Below, piece by piece: positions 43,489 through 52,800 of a stretch of DNA of 64,000 nucleotides; position 1 is the first letter of the stretch, and each line of letters begins with the position of its first letter. The DNA comes from Bacteroidetes bacterium GWF2_38_335 (GTDB taxonomy: Bacteria; Bacteroidota; Bacteroidia; Bacteroidales; GWF2-38-335), in the NCBI GenBank assembly GCA_001769535.1, contig MEOH01000010.1:440414-504413 (forward strand). The letters are read 5' to 3'. The notes under the pieces are model-generated. The model did not search any database. It had not been told where the DNA came from and saw only the letters and a program-made list of their open reading frames with translations. The translations under genes and the position numbers were made by a program.

Positions 43489-43563
43489 ATTTTTTTTTGA
43501 TATTACAACCCTTATACTTGGTATGATTTTTGCATAAATTAACTGATTTAAAACACTGAAAAC

Positions 43564-44325
43564 ATGAAAACAACATTTACCCTATTAACAGTTCTGATAT
43601 TCTCATTTTCACTCTCAGCCCAGGATATACATCAGGTGGTGAGGCAGGGTGATGTGAATAAAATATACGATTGTCTGGTTGCCGGTGCTGATATTAATGC
43701 TCCCGATCAGTATGGCCGGACTCCGATTATGATTGCCGCTTTAATTGGAAATATGAAAGTGGTCAATTACCTCATTGAAAACAAATGTGATGTTAATGCT
43801 GCTGATTATAAGGGAAGAACTGCACTTGATTACTCAATCAGGATGAAAAATATTAAAATCACGGAGGTTTTACAAAAAAATAATGCTATTGTAGGAACTG
43901 GAATTCATGATGAATCTCCTGAAAAATCTGTAGGTTCAGATAATATCACAAAACCATATCCCGAAAAGAACATACAAGCAAATCCAAAAACTTTTGATGC
44001 TCCAAGAGCAAATTTAAAAAAAGAAGCAGAACCAAAATTTCCGGGAGGCAATGATGCTTTGCATAAATACCTGAAAAACAATGTAAAATATCCCGAAGAG
44101 GCTAAAAAAGACAGTCTGGAAGGCACAGCCCACGTGAAATTCGAGGTTACCCCTGAGGGAAATGTGGTTAACCCTGAGATTACCCGCAGCGATAACGTGG
44201 TTTTTAACGCCGAAGCACTTCGACTCATTAAGGAAATGCCAAAATGGGAGGTGGAAGGGGTTGAAAAAAACCGGGATAAAAATTTCGAGTTCAGGGTTCC
44301 GGTAAATTTCAGGTTTAAGGAATAA
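43564..44325 (+). CDS. Secreted ankyrin-repeat protein with TonB-like C-terminal domain
   Basis: A 253-residue exported protein (signal peptide residues 1-19, ending SLSAQ). It has about three ankyrin repeats (about 21-110, for example GADINAPDQYGRTPIMIAAL and DVNAADYKGRTALDYSI), a linker, and a C-terminal domain (about 160-253, FPGGNDALHKYLKNNVKYPE...GTAHVKFEVTPEGNV) of the TonB_C fold seen in Bacteroidota energy-transducer-like proteins. No membrane anchor links it to ExbBD, so it may bind TonB-dependent transporter partners or act independently. The 3' end overlaps the convergent FKBP gene by 11 bases. Confidence 0.82.
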   Translation: MKTTFTLLTVLIFSFSLSAQDIHQVVRQGDVNKIYDCLVAGADINAPDQYGRTPIMIAALIGNMKVVNYLIENKCDVNAADYKGRTALDYSIRMKNIKITEVLQKNNAIVGTGIHDESPEKSVGSDNITKPYPEKNIQANPKTFDAPRANLKKEAEPKFPGGNDALHKYLKNNVKYPEEAKKDSLEGTAHVKFEVTPEGNVVNPEITRSDNVVFNAEALRLIKEMPKWEVEGVEKNRDKNFEFRVPVNFRFKE

Positions 44326-45217
44326 CAGAATTTGGTTTCCTGGCTTTTTTCACAGAAATTATTTCAACCTCAAAAATAAGTGAAGTATATGGAGGAATTA
44401 CTCCGGCAGTGGATCCCTCTTTACCGAAACCCTTTTCGGATGGTATAATAAAAACTGTTTTTTCTCCCTCGCTCATTTCACCAATGGCTTCTTCTAATCC
44501 TTTAATTACCTGCATTTCCTGACCATAAACAAATTCAAAGGGCATTTTTCTTTTGCGGGTTGAGTCAAAAAATTTCCCGCTTAAAAATTTTCCTTCATAA
44601 TGGCAAATGATTGTATCTCCGCGTTCAATTTCAACCCCGTTTCCCTTAACCAGAATATTTTTATATAATCCGGTTGAAACAGGTTTCACTCCAATGACAT
44701 TATCATCAACATAATGGGAAAGAAGTACTTTTTCATAGTCCTTAAAATCTTTGATCCAGCTCATAAATTCAGTCTTTTCTTTTTCAAAGTCTTTATTTTT
44801 CTGGATTTTTCTCAGAAGGACTTCCACTTTCATTTTATTATCTTTTTTCAGAAATCCGGGGACAGGTGCCTCAACGGTTTTTGTAAAGAAATTATATGCA
44901 TTGATAATGAAGACAGCCGAATCGCCGGTGTGCATGAGCATAAAGCACTCATCTATTTCTCCGGGAAATGAAGGGCCGGTAAGTTTAAATTTTCTTATGC
45001 CTTTAAAAAACAGAGAGTCATTTAATGTCTTATAAGCCAGATCAACAGTGATATAATCTCCGGGAGCCGGGCTTTCGCTGTCGGCCGGACCAAGGGTTAC
45101 AAGCTTGTATTTAATACCGGTTTTGGTTATGGAAAAGTCGGCATAATCATCTGTTGCGCACGAAATAAGCACCAACAGAAAAAAAAACAGCAGCCGGTAA
45201 TGAAATTTAAAAGGCAT
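44315..45217 (-). CDS. FKBP-type peptidyl-prolyl isomerase lipoprotein with tandem FKBP-like domains
   Basis: A 300-residue lipoprotein (lipobox LISC, Cys20). The C-terminal FKBP domain is clear (about residues 196-292, GDTIICHYEGKFLSG, FVYGQEMQVIKGLEEAI, PSEKGFGKEG). An N-terminal region (about 35-135, GDYITVDLAYKTLNDS, MHTGDSAVFI) looks like a degenerate FKBP repeat. Such periplasmic or outer-membrane FKBPs fold secreted proteins. It overlaps the upstream FKBP gene by 11 bases and is convergent with the ankyrin gene. Confidence 0.87.
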   Translation of the reverse strand: MPFKFHYRLLFFFLLVLISCATDDYADFSITKTGIKYKLVTLGPADSESPAPGDYITVDLAYKTLNDSLFFKGIRKFKLTGPSFPGEIDECFMLMHTGDSAVFIINAYNFFTKTVEAPVPGFLKKDNKMKVEVLLRKIQKNKDFEKEKTEFMSWIKDFKDYEKVLLSHYVDDNVIGVKPVSTGLYKNILVKGNGVEIERGDTIICHYEGKFLSGKFFDSTRKRKMPFEFVYGQEMQVIKGLEEAIGEMSEGEKTVFIIPSEKGFGKEGSTAGVIPPYTSLIFEVEIISVKKARKPNSVIP

Positions 45218-45758
45218 CAGACAGTTTTAAAACTTCAACATAATAAACAATGATTGAAAACGGAGGAATTTTTTTGTCATCGCCCAAAACTCCCCAGGCC
45301 ATATAAGGGGGCATGATAAACCTGGCTTTGTCACCTTCTTTCAGCAGCAAAACCCCTTCCTCCAGTCCGGGTTCCACACCACCCATCCCAATTTTAAATT
45401 TTTTTGGTCCCAGTGAATCCGAGGAGTAGCATAATTGTCCGTCGAGCAGAGATAGTTTGTAATTCAGAGTAATGACCATTCCGGCTTCGGCTTTGATGCC
45501 ATCACCTTTTTTAATTATTTCGTAAAATAAGCCGGTTTCAGACTCGGTAAGATTCCATCCTCGTCTTTTAGAATAAGCCTTTATTTTTTGCGCATATTCC
45601 TTTACGAGATGTTTGTTGGTTTGGATGATTGTTTCCTTAGTTTCCTTTTTTTCTGTTTCGGTCATCAAATCCTTGTTTTTATTTTTTTCTTCCTGGCAGC
45701 TAGTCAGGATTAATAAAACAACAGATAATATAAATAATGCTTTAGCCATATTATTCAT
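45207..45758 (-). CDS. FKBP-type peptidyl-prolyl isomerase lipoprotein, GldI-like
   Basis: A 183-residue lipoprotein (lipobox ILTSC) with one FKBP domain in its C-terminal half (AGMVITLNYKLSLLDG, GGVEPGLEEGVLLLKEGD, PPYMAWGVLGDD). In gliding Bacteroidota a lipoprotein FKBP of this layout is GldI, an isomerase needed for motility/T9SS function; similarity here is by layout and size, so I do not give the symbol. The ATG at 45758 opens a clean signal peptide and overlaps the nrnA-like gene by 8 bases; a longer start at 45806 is unlikely. Confidence 0.82.
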   Translation of the reverse strand: MNNMAKALFILSVVLLILTSCQEEKNKNKDLMTETEKKETKETIIQTNKHLVKEYAQKIKAYSKRRGWNLTESETGLFYEIIKKGDGIKAEAGMVITLNYKLSLLDGQLCYSSDSLGPKKFKIGMGGVEPGLEEGVLLLKEGDKARFIMPPYMAWGVLGDDKKIPPFSIIVYYVEVLKLSDAF

Positions 45759-46767
45759 TTTTAATGTAGCGGGGCAGTAATTCCTCAAATAAACGAAGTG
45801 TTGCATTAAGATCCTTTTTTATTTCACCCCCTGCAGCATTTAAATGTCCGCCCCCTGAAAAATGTTGCCTGGCAATTTCATTTACTGCAAAAGTTCCCTT
45901 AGATCGGAATGAAACCTTGATATGGTCGCTTTTTTCGATAAACAAAACTGCAAAGACAATTCCTTTTATTGAAAGTGGCAGGTTAACAAAGCCCTCGGTG
46001 TCACCCGGTTGATAGTTAAATCTTTTTAGCTCTTCTGCGGTAATACTAATATAGGCAGTTTTCAAATCGGGAAAGACTTTCATTTTGCTTTCAAGGCAAT
46101 AGCCCATTAACCGCATTCTGTCAGCCGAATAGTTATTGTAAACTTTGTCAAAGACAGCATCTTTGTCAATTTTCAAAGACAGCAATTCTCCAACCATCGC
46201 ATAGGTTTCTGGTCCGGATGAATTAAAATTAAATGCCCCTGTATCAGTCATAACACCCGTAAACAAACATTCTGCAACGGATTTGTTGATGAATTTTTTT
46301 AGTCCGCTTTCAACAATAAACTGATATACTTTTTCAGCGGTTGAGCTAACTGAAATATCAGAGATGGTAACATCAGTAAAGTCATAGGGGTAGGGGTGGT
46401 GATCAATGAGGATTTTAAATGCCGAAGAAGCAGTCACAGGTTTTTCCATTTTAGCCAGGCGGTCGGGTTGGTTAAAATCCAAGGCGAAAATCAGGTCGCA
46501 TGAATCAATAATTTCCTTTGCCTTGCGCGTATTTGAGGTGTACCTGACAACTTTGTCATTCCCGGGAAGCCATTGCAAAAATTCAGGGTAATCATTGGGC
46601 GTCATGGTTACAACATTATACCCGGCATTTTCCAGGCACAGAGAAAGTCCCAGAGCAGATCCGATCGCATCACCATCGGGATTTGAGTGAGTAGTTATCA
46701 GTATTTTAACTGAGTTTTCAAGTTTTTTCCTGATGGTGTTTATACTTGATTTTTGAATTTTATCCAA
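45751..46767 (-). CDS. nrnA: DHH-family bifunctional oligoribonuclease/PAP phosphatase (NrnA-like)
   Basis: A 338-residue DHH/DHHA1 phosphoesterase that degrades nanoRNAs and dephosphorylates pAp. The metal-binding residues are visible: NPDGDAIGS (motif I, Asp31/Asp33), ALDFNQPDR (Asp97), LIDHHPY (122-124) and the C-terminal DHHA1 block FSGGGHLNAAGG. It starts with TTG at 46767. It lies upstream of and overlaps the FKBP lipoprotein gene, giving a three-gene unit nrnA-FKBP-FKBP. Confidence 0.9.
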   Translation of the reverse strand: MDKIQKSSINTIRKKLENSVKILITTHSNPDGDAIGSALGLSLCLENAGYNVVTMTPNDYPEFLQWLPGNDKVVRYTSNTRKAKEIIDSCDLIFALDFNQPDRLAKMEKPVTASSAFKILIDHHPYPYDFTDVTISDISVSSTAEKVYQFIVESGLKKFINKSVAECLFTGVMTDTGAFNFNSSGPETYAMVGELLSLKIDKDAVFDKVYNNYSADRMRLMGYCLESKMKVFPDLKTAYISITAEELKRFNYQPGDTEGFVNLPLSIKGIVFAVLFIEKSDHIKVSFRSKGTFAVNEIARQHFSGGGHLNAAGGEIKKDLNATLRLFEELLPRYIKNE

Positions 46768-46788
46768 TTTTTTTAGAATTTAATCAAT

Positions 46789-46796
46789 CAAAGATA
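46789..46796 (-). promoter_or_regulatory. Putative -7 box before nrnA
   Basis: Minus strand TATCTTTG, an exact TAnnTTTG match, 21 bases before the TTG start. A second TAnnTTTG-like box (TATTTTTG) lies a few bases further upstream. No -33 TTTG is seen at the right distance for either. Confidence 0.3.
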
Positions 46797-46870
46797 AGTC
46801 AAAAATAAAAAAAACTCTTCATTATAATGTATTTTGCCGAATAGATGTTATTTTTATAAAAAGTTTAGTT

Positions 46871-47611
46871 ATGAACCTGAACCTTAAGGAAATTTTCCAG
46901 ATTAAATGGAAAAAATATTTTAAAAATGCAGAACTGCCCATCACTTTTTATTATAGTGACCAAACAGGTGGTGCACTGGCAGGTTTAAAAGCAAGGGGGC
47001 ATGCTTGCATAATTGCAGAGCTTAAAAAAGTGAGGAATGGCAGATCAATTTATTATAATGAAGATAGTTTGGGTTGTGCAGGTGCAAAGCGCTATATTGG
47101 TTTTTCAAATGAAGTCAGACCCGGTTTCGAGTATTTTTTAAGTTGTGGTAACAGTAAAATTGAAGGTGAACGGTATATTAAATCGCCGAAACTTGTTAAG
47201 GAATTTCTGAAACATCATCAGGATGCAGAAATAAAAAAGAAACATATTGTATTCAAAAGATGGGATAAACTTAATGAAAGCGACCATCCCGAAGTGATTA
47301 TTTTCTTTGCACGCCCCGATATTATTTCAGCATTGTTTACCCTGGCAAACTTTGATCAGTCTGAACCAAATTCCACAATTACACCCTTTGGTGCAGGATG
47401 CAGTTCGATCATTCATTATCCTTATCTGGAAATTGCGAATAAAAGACAAAGAGCCGTAATTGGCATGTTTGATATATCAGCCCGGCCTTATGTTGAGGAA
47501 AACCTGCTTACTTTTGCAGTTCCCTTCAAAAAATTCAAGGAAATGGTATCCAATATGGATGAAAGCTTTTTGATTACTCATTCATGGGAGCTGGTTAAAA
47601 AAAGAATGTAA
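46871..47611 (+). CDS. DUF169 family protein
   Basis: A 246-residue cytoplasmic protein of the DUF169 family, whose function is not established. It contains conserved-looking Cys-containing glycine segments (GCAGAKRYIGFS, about residues 76-87; GAGCSSIIHYPYLE, about 176-189) and no signal peptide or membrane segment. It starts 103 bases from the divergent nrnA gene and is followed by a T9SS gene. The family assignment is by overall pattern. Confidence 0.78.
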   Translation: MNLNLKEIFQIKWKKYFKNAELPITFYYSDQTGGALAGLKARGHACIIAELKKVRNGRSIYYNEDSLGCAGAKRYIGFSNEVRPGFEYFLSCGNSKIEGERYIKSPKLVKEFLKHHQDAEIKKKHIVFKRWDKLNESDHPEVIIFFARPDIISALFTLANFDQSEPNSTITPFGAGCSSIIHYPYLEIANKRQRAVIGMFDISARPYVEENLLTFAVPFKKFKEMVSNMDESFLITHSWELVKKRM

Positions 47612-47661
47612 GTTCAGGCAACATTTTTTCCTGATAGTGCATTATTAGGAAAAACAATCCT

Positions 47662-48513
47662 ATGAAAACTCATTATCGAATTCTTGGTTATATTTTGGGA
47701 ACCCTTGGAATATTTCTTGGTTTTTCAAATAAAATTGCTGCCCAGTATGGTGTTTATTTTGAAAGAAACTATTTTATTTCAGGTCAGATTAAAACAGAAG
47801 AATGTCTTGAAACAGTCCCGAATGCAACAGTATTGTTAAATACACCGCAAGTCAAAACCATCAGGGAAACAAAGAGTGATGAAAATGGAATTTTCATAAT
47901 GGAAATAGATGGTAACCATGGTTCCTATTCAGTTTCAGTTATTGATTCGTCGGGCAAATTGTTGCAAAATGAAGTTCCTCTGGAAATCAATTATGATTCA
48001 TGGTATGGTACTCCCTCAGAGGGTTATTATATTGCCAGTTACCTGAGAGAACCTCTGCTTATTTTTTTGAAGCATAAAAATACTCCTCCATGTGAGGTTG
48101 TTTCGGAGCCCGAAATCAGTTTGCCAGTTGATCTGCCAATATTGTTTGAAAATGGGTTATTTATTGAGAATGCTGAAATAAGTGAAGATCCAAACGCTGT
48201 TGTACCGGAGGATTTTATTGAGGAAGATCAAGTATTGAAATTTGAAAATACTACTGAGGAAACATCCGGAAACATAATAATTTATCCAAATCCAGCCGAT
48301 AACCGTTTTACCCTGGAATTAATAAATGTCAATATTGCAGATAAGCTTATTGAAATATATGATGCTCATGGAAAAATGGTTTACCGGGAAAAAAGTATGG
48401 ATGTTACGGAAGAAAATAAAATAGAAATTACTTTAAACTGTGTTCCCGGAACTTATCTGGTGGTTATTAAGGGAAAAAATGAAGTGTATTCTGAAAAAAT
48501 AGTTATTTATTAA
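47662..48513 (+). CDS. Exported protein with Ig-like region and T9SS sorting domain
   Basis: A 283-residue exported protein: signal-like hydrophobic segment (residues 8-28), then YGVYFERNYFISGQI followed by a carboxypeptidase-regulatory/Ig-like domain (about 40-135). This resembles the start of radical-SAM-associated Bacteroidota lipoproteins, but no lipobox Cys is seen and no radical SAM gene is adjacent, so I do not assign it there. The last 75 or so residues (IIYPNPADNRFTLEL... to the end) form a type A T9SS sorting domain. Function unknown. Confidence 0.78.
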   Translation: MKTHYRILGYILGTLGIFLGFSNKIAAQYGVYFERNYFISGQIKTEECLETVPNATVLLNTPQVKTIRETKSDENGIFIMEIDGNHGSYSVSVIDSSGKLLQNEVPLEINYDSWYGTPSEGYYIASYLREPLLIFLKHKNTPPCEVVSEPEISLPVDLPILFENGLFIENAEISEDPNAVVPEDFIEEDQVLKFENTTEETSGNIIIYPNPADNRFTLELINVNIADKLIEIYDAHGKMVYREKSMDVTEENKIEITLNCVPGTYLVVIKGKNEVYSEKIVIY

Positions 48514-48528
48514 TCTGCTGATAAGCAA

Positions 48529-49536
48529 TTATTTTTGGGGCATAATATTTTCTTCTTTTTCAAGGATTTGTGATTGGTATTCCTCCACAACCATTGAAAT
48601 AAACTCAAACTGAGCCGCTAAAATAACTTGCGAATAATTTTGAGATGAATTTTTAAATTTGGCCGCATCGGTTATCCATAATTGCTTGATAAGATCAAGT
48701 CCCCCTGAGGTTGGTTTTATTACTTCGAGAGCCGCTTTCACATTGCCTGCACCCGCATGATAAACATGCATTACCAGCAATCTGAACCATATGTCGCATT
48801 CGTTATATGTGATTCCCAGAGTATCCATCATTGTTCTTGCAGATGGAATGCAAATCCTTTTTATAAGTTGAGAAGCTGCGTAAGCCGATCTTTTTAAGTC
48901 CCTTCTTTCATCGACGTAGCCATTTACCACCAAACCGTATTTTTTTGCAACACCTTTCATGAGCTGAAAAGGTCCGTAGGCACCGGCGGTGGATTTTTGC
49001 AGTTTGGCCGGACTTTCAATCAGCAAAATAGATTGCGCGTACCAGGGATCAACACCGTTTTCTGTAAAAATTGCTATGCTTGTATCGATGGAGGGCAGCA
49101 GGTTTTCAAATTTGTAAAAAAACTTTTTTCCGGTTGAGAAAAGAACCCTTGATGTGTCAGGAAACCCATAAGTCATTCTCAAACTGTCCTTGTAATTTTC
49201 TTTCGCCGAATCTGATAACTGTTTGAAAAATGAAATTGGAATTTTGTCCATGATAAACCGGCTATCCTTTTCATTCATTATTGCAGAGTCTTCATGCAGG
49301 TTCATTATTGATCGCCAAAAAATTACCTGTGACATTTCGTGACATTTAGATAAAATCAGGGAACTGTCAATGATCATACTTCTGTATACACTGTCATTGT
49401 TTAGTCTGCATTTGAACAGGTTTTTGTCAATAACACAGGGGTCATTGGAAATCAAACTGTCAGTTCTTGTTTCCTGTGAAAACAAAACTGAACTCAGCAA
49501 CATAACAAAATTAAATAGAATTATTTTTTTCATCAT
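48529..49536 (-). CDS. Lytic transglycosylase (SLT/MltD-type domain)
   Basis: A 335-residue exported protein (signal peptide MMKKIILFNFVMLLSSVLFS) with a C-terminal SLT-type lysozyme domain: catalytic Glu in ILLIESPAK, then TAGAYGPFQLM and the later HVYHAGAGNVKAAL segment. These enzymes cleave peptidoglycan glycan strands. No LysM repeats are present, unlike E. coli MltD. The ATG at 49536 is used because an ATG at 49557 would lie inside the -7 box (49544-49551). Confidence 0.85.
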   Translation of the reverse strand: MMKKIILFNFVMLLSSVLFSQETRTDSLISNDPCVIDKNLFKCRLNNDSVYRSMIIDSSLILSKCHEMSQVIFWRSIMNLHEDSAIMNEKDSRFIMDKIPISFFKQLSDSAKENYKDSLRMTYGFPDTSRVLFSTGKKFFYKFENLLPSIDTSIAIFTENGVDPWYAQSILLIESPAKLQKSTAGAYGPFQLMKGVAKKYGLVVNGYVDERRDLKRSAYAASQLIKRICIPSARTMMDTLGITYNECDIWFRLLVMHVYHAGAGNVKAALEVIKPTSGGLDLIKQLWITDAAKFKNSSQNYSQVILAAQFEFISMVVEEYQSQILEKEENIMPQK

Positions 49537-49543
49537 TTCTATA

Positions 49544-49551
49544 CAAAGATA
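49544..49551 (-). promoter_or_regulatory. Putative -7 box before the transglycosylase gene
   Basis: Minus strand TATCTTTG, exact TAnnTTTG, only 7 bases before the ATG at 49536, so a transcript would be leaderless or nearly so. A weak -33 (TTTCG) lies about 20 bases further upstream. Confidence 0.35.
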
Positions 49552-49850
49552 AACCATGATATATTCTGATAACGAAAAAAACAGGTAAAAAATTAACTTT
49601 TCGTTGTTAATTTTATCAAATATTTTATTTTATCAAAAAAAATCATTGTTGGTCATATAAAAAAGTAAAAATACACTACAAAAAAGCATGATGTAAAAAT
49701 ACGTCATGAATTATCAGATGTTTATGACTTAAAAATACTGATTGGTCATTTTTTAACAGTATTTATTAAATAGTATAATTGTCTGAAACTAAGTGCATCT
49801 GCATCCGTATAAAGTTCTAAACCCGTTTAAAAAGGCCAAAACAAGATATT
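49552..49850. other. Gene-free A/T-rich gap upstream of the giant adhesin gene
   Basis: No gene seen in this stretch (314 bases between start codons). It holds three copies of TAAAAATAC (49666-49674, 49694-49702, 49730-49738), two copies of TTGGTCAT (49649-49656, 49742-49749) and a weak 7-bp stem CATGATG/CGTCATG (49687-49693, 49702-49708). A TATAATTG box (one mismatch from TAnnTTTG) lies near 49775-49782, but without a matching -33. These direct repeats could be regulator binding sites for the adhesin gene. Confidence 0.4.
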
Positions 49851-52800
49851 ATGAAAAAACTGTTACTCCTTGCCGTATTGATTCCGTTTTTCACATACCA
49901 GGTTATGTCACAGACCGGAACGACATTTTGGTTCGCCGCACCAGAAGTTACATCAGGCCACAATGATGTGGGTCCTACCCTGAGGTTCACAAATACTTCC
50001 TCGACTTCTAATGCAACTGTGACGGTTACACAGCCAAGGAATGCAGCTTTTGTCATAACTCCAAACCCTATAGTGATTCCTGCAAATGGTACATATAGTC
50101 TGGTTTTGGATGCTGCGCCCAATAATTATAAGGCATTGATTGAAAATACACCAACCAATGCCATCCTTGACAAAGGTTTGCTGATACAGTCTGATGTGGA
50201 AATTACGGCTTATTATGAAGTAAATAACAGCAACAATAATGAAATTTTCGCATTAAAAGGAGCCAATTCATTAGGTACGGAATTTTATGTTCCGATTACT
50301 CTTAACAGTATGACAGCCAATACGCTTTATAATCAAACAGCGCTGACTCCAATTGCATTATCAACCTTTGATATTGTTGCAACTGAGGATGCCACTACTG
50401 TTCAGATTTTTTCACACACAGCTTTGGATGGCCATGCAGCCAATATTCCTTTTTCGATAACTCTTCAGCGTGGCCAGACTTATTCCGCCGGTTGGTCTGG
50501 TGCAAACTACCAGAATCCCAATACCCAGCCTGCCGGAGCTGTTATTCTTTCGGATAAGCCCATTGCAGTTACTGTTAAAGAAGATTCCAAAAGACATGCA
50601 GGACAAACTTGTTATGACCTGATCGGCGACCAGATTGTTCCGGTTAATATTGTCGGAACTGATTATGTGATTATTAAAGGACAATTAAATGCCACTGCCG
50701 GTGAAAGTTTCTTTATTCTCGCTACTCAAAATGGTACGAATGTATATGTCAATGGTGCTGCTACTCCGGTTGCCACTCTTTTTGCCGGACAAACATACTT
50801 TCAGGACAATATTACTTTGAACAGATATTATATTCACACCGACAAACCAGTTTATTGCACGCAGGTAACGGGTTTTGGCTGTGAGCTGGGTTCAGCGCTT
50901 TTGCCCCCGCTTAATTGTGCCGGATCAGAAACGGTAAGTTTTGTCAGATCTACAACAGAAGCATTTTATCTGAATATTATGGTGCGAGCAGGTAATGAGG
51001 GTAATTTCAACCTTCAGGGAGGCAGTAACCCCTTGGTTATCCAGGCAACTGATTTTGCTGTGGTGCCCGGAACAGGAGGAGAGTGGTTATCAACTTACGG
51101 TAAACAATTTACACTTCTTGAAGTTCCTCAGGGCGTAAACATGCGCCTAACCAATTCCACTGATGTTTTTGGACTTGGAATAATCAATGGCGCTGCAACA
51201 ACAGGATGCCGATATGGTTTCTTTTCTGAGTTTTCTGCAGCAATTATTGTAAATGCCGGTCCCGACCAGACAATTTGCGGAAATACTACAGCCAATCTGA
51301 CCGGAAGTGTTACAGGTGGAGCCATTTCTGGTATCTGGACAACTAGCGGAACAGGGACTTTTACTCCGTCAGCTACCGATTTGAATGCCACTTATGTTCC
51401 CGGAACATTGGACACTATTGCCGGTACTGTTACTTTAACACTGACTTCGACTAGCAACTGTTTTCCTGTTACCGATCAAATGACCATCACCATTACCGAC
51501 GCCCCGTGGATTTCAGCGGGAGCTGATGCTTCAGTGTGCCGAAACAATCCGAATTATACACTTAACGGCCATGTAACTATCGCCGGTGGTGCCCAATGGT
51601 CGGGCGGGGGAGGATCATTTGTACCCAACAACACAACTTTAAATGCTACCTATGTACCAACAGCAGGTGAACTTACTGCCGGAACGGTTACCCTTACGTT
51701 GACTTCCATTTTGAATGGAACCTGTAACCCCGTTTCAGACAATATTACAATTACCTATACCGATGCGCCAACCGCCAACGCTGGTCCGGATGTTACTGTT
51801 TGTGCAAACGATCCGAATGTTGATTTGAATGGAGCAGTTACTATTGCCACCGGAGGTTCATGGACCGGAGGTACTGGTTCCTATTTCCCCGGAAGCAATG
51901 CACTGTCAACAACTTATACCCCATCGCCCGGTGAAATAAGCGCTGGAAGTATTAACCTTACACTTACAACAACCGGAAATGGCAACTGTACTTCCGTTTC
52001 AGATGTTATTCATGTTACTATTACTGCAGCTCCGACCGCCAATGCAGGTCCCGATCAGGTGAAATGTAAAAACAACAGTGTGACTACATTGGCCGGCTCT
52101 GTAACAATTGCAACAGGAGGTGTATGGTCAGGCGGTACAGGTGTGTATTCTCCCAATAATACAACACTTGGTGCTTCATACACTCCAACCGCCGGTGAGC
52201 TGGCTGCAGGTTTTGTTACTCTTACACTTACAACAACCGGGAACGGAGATTGTTTGGCAGTTACCGACCAAATGACCATAACTTTTACTGATTCGCCAAC
52301 AGCAAATGCAGGACCCGACCAGGTTAAGTGTTCAAACAATGCTGCTACAACATTGGCCGGTTCTGTAACCGGAGTGACAGGTGGAACATGGTCGGGTGGT
52401 GCTGGAACTTACGCTCCTGGTGCCACAACACTTAATGCTGTTTATACGCCTACTGCTGCCGAAAGGACTGCCGGTTTTGTAAATCTGACTTTAACTACTA
52501 CAGGAAACGGACTTTGTAATGCTGTAACCGATCAAATGACAATTACTTTCACTCCTTCACCAACAGTTAACGCAGGAGTTGACAGATCAATTTGCTCAAA
52601 TAACCCGACCATTACCCTTAACGGATCAGTAACAGTTGCCACTGGAGGAACATGGTCAGGCGGTGGTGGAACTTTCTCTCCCAACCCCAATACTTTAAAT
52701 GCTTCCTATACCCCAACAGCTGGAGAAATTTCAACAGGATCGGTAAACCTGACTCTTACTTCAACAGGCAATGGGACTTGTAATGCCGTATCCGACAACA

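Noticed and set aside
49552-49850. A tRNA, small RNA or small gene in the gap before the adhesin
   Set aside because: No cloverleaf, no GC-rich structured region and no convincing short coding frame could be seen.
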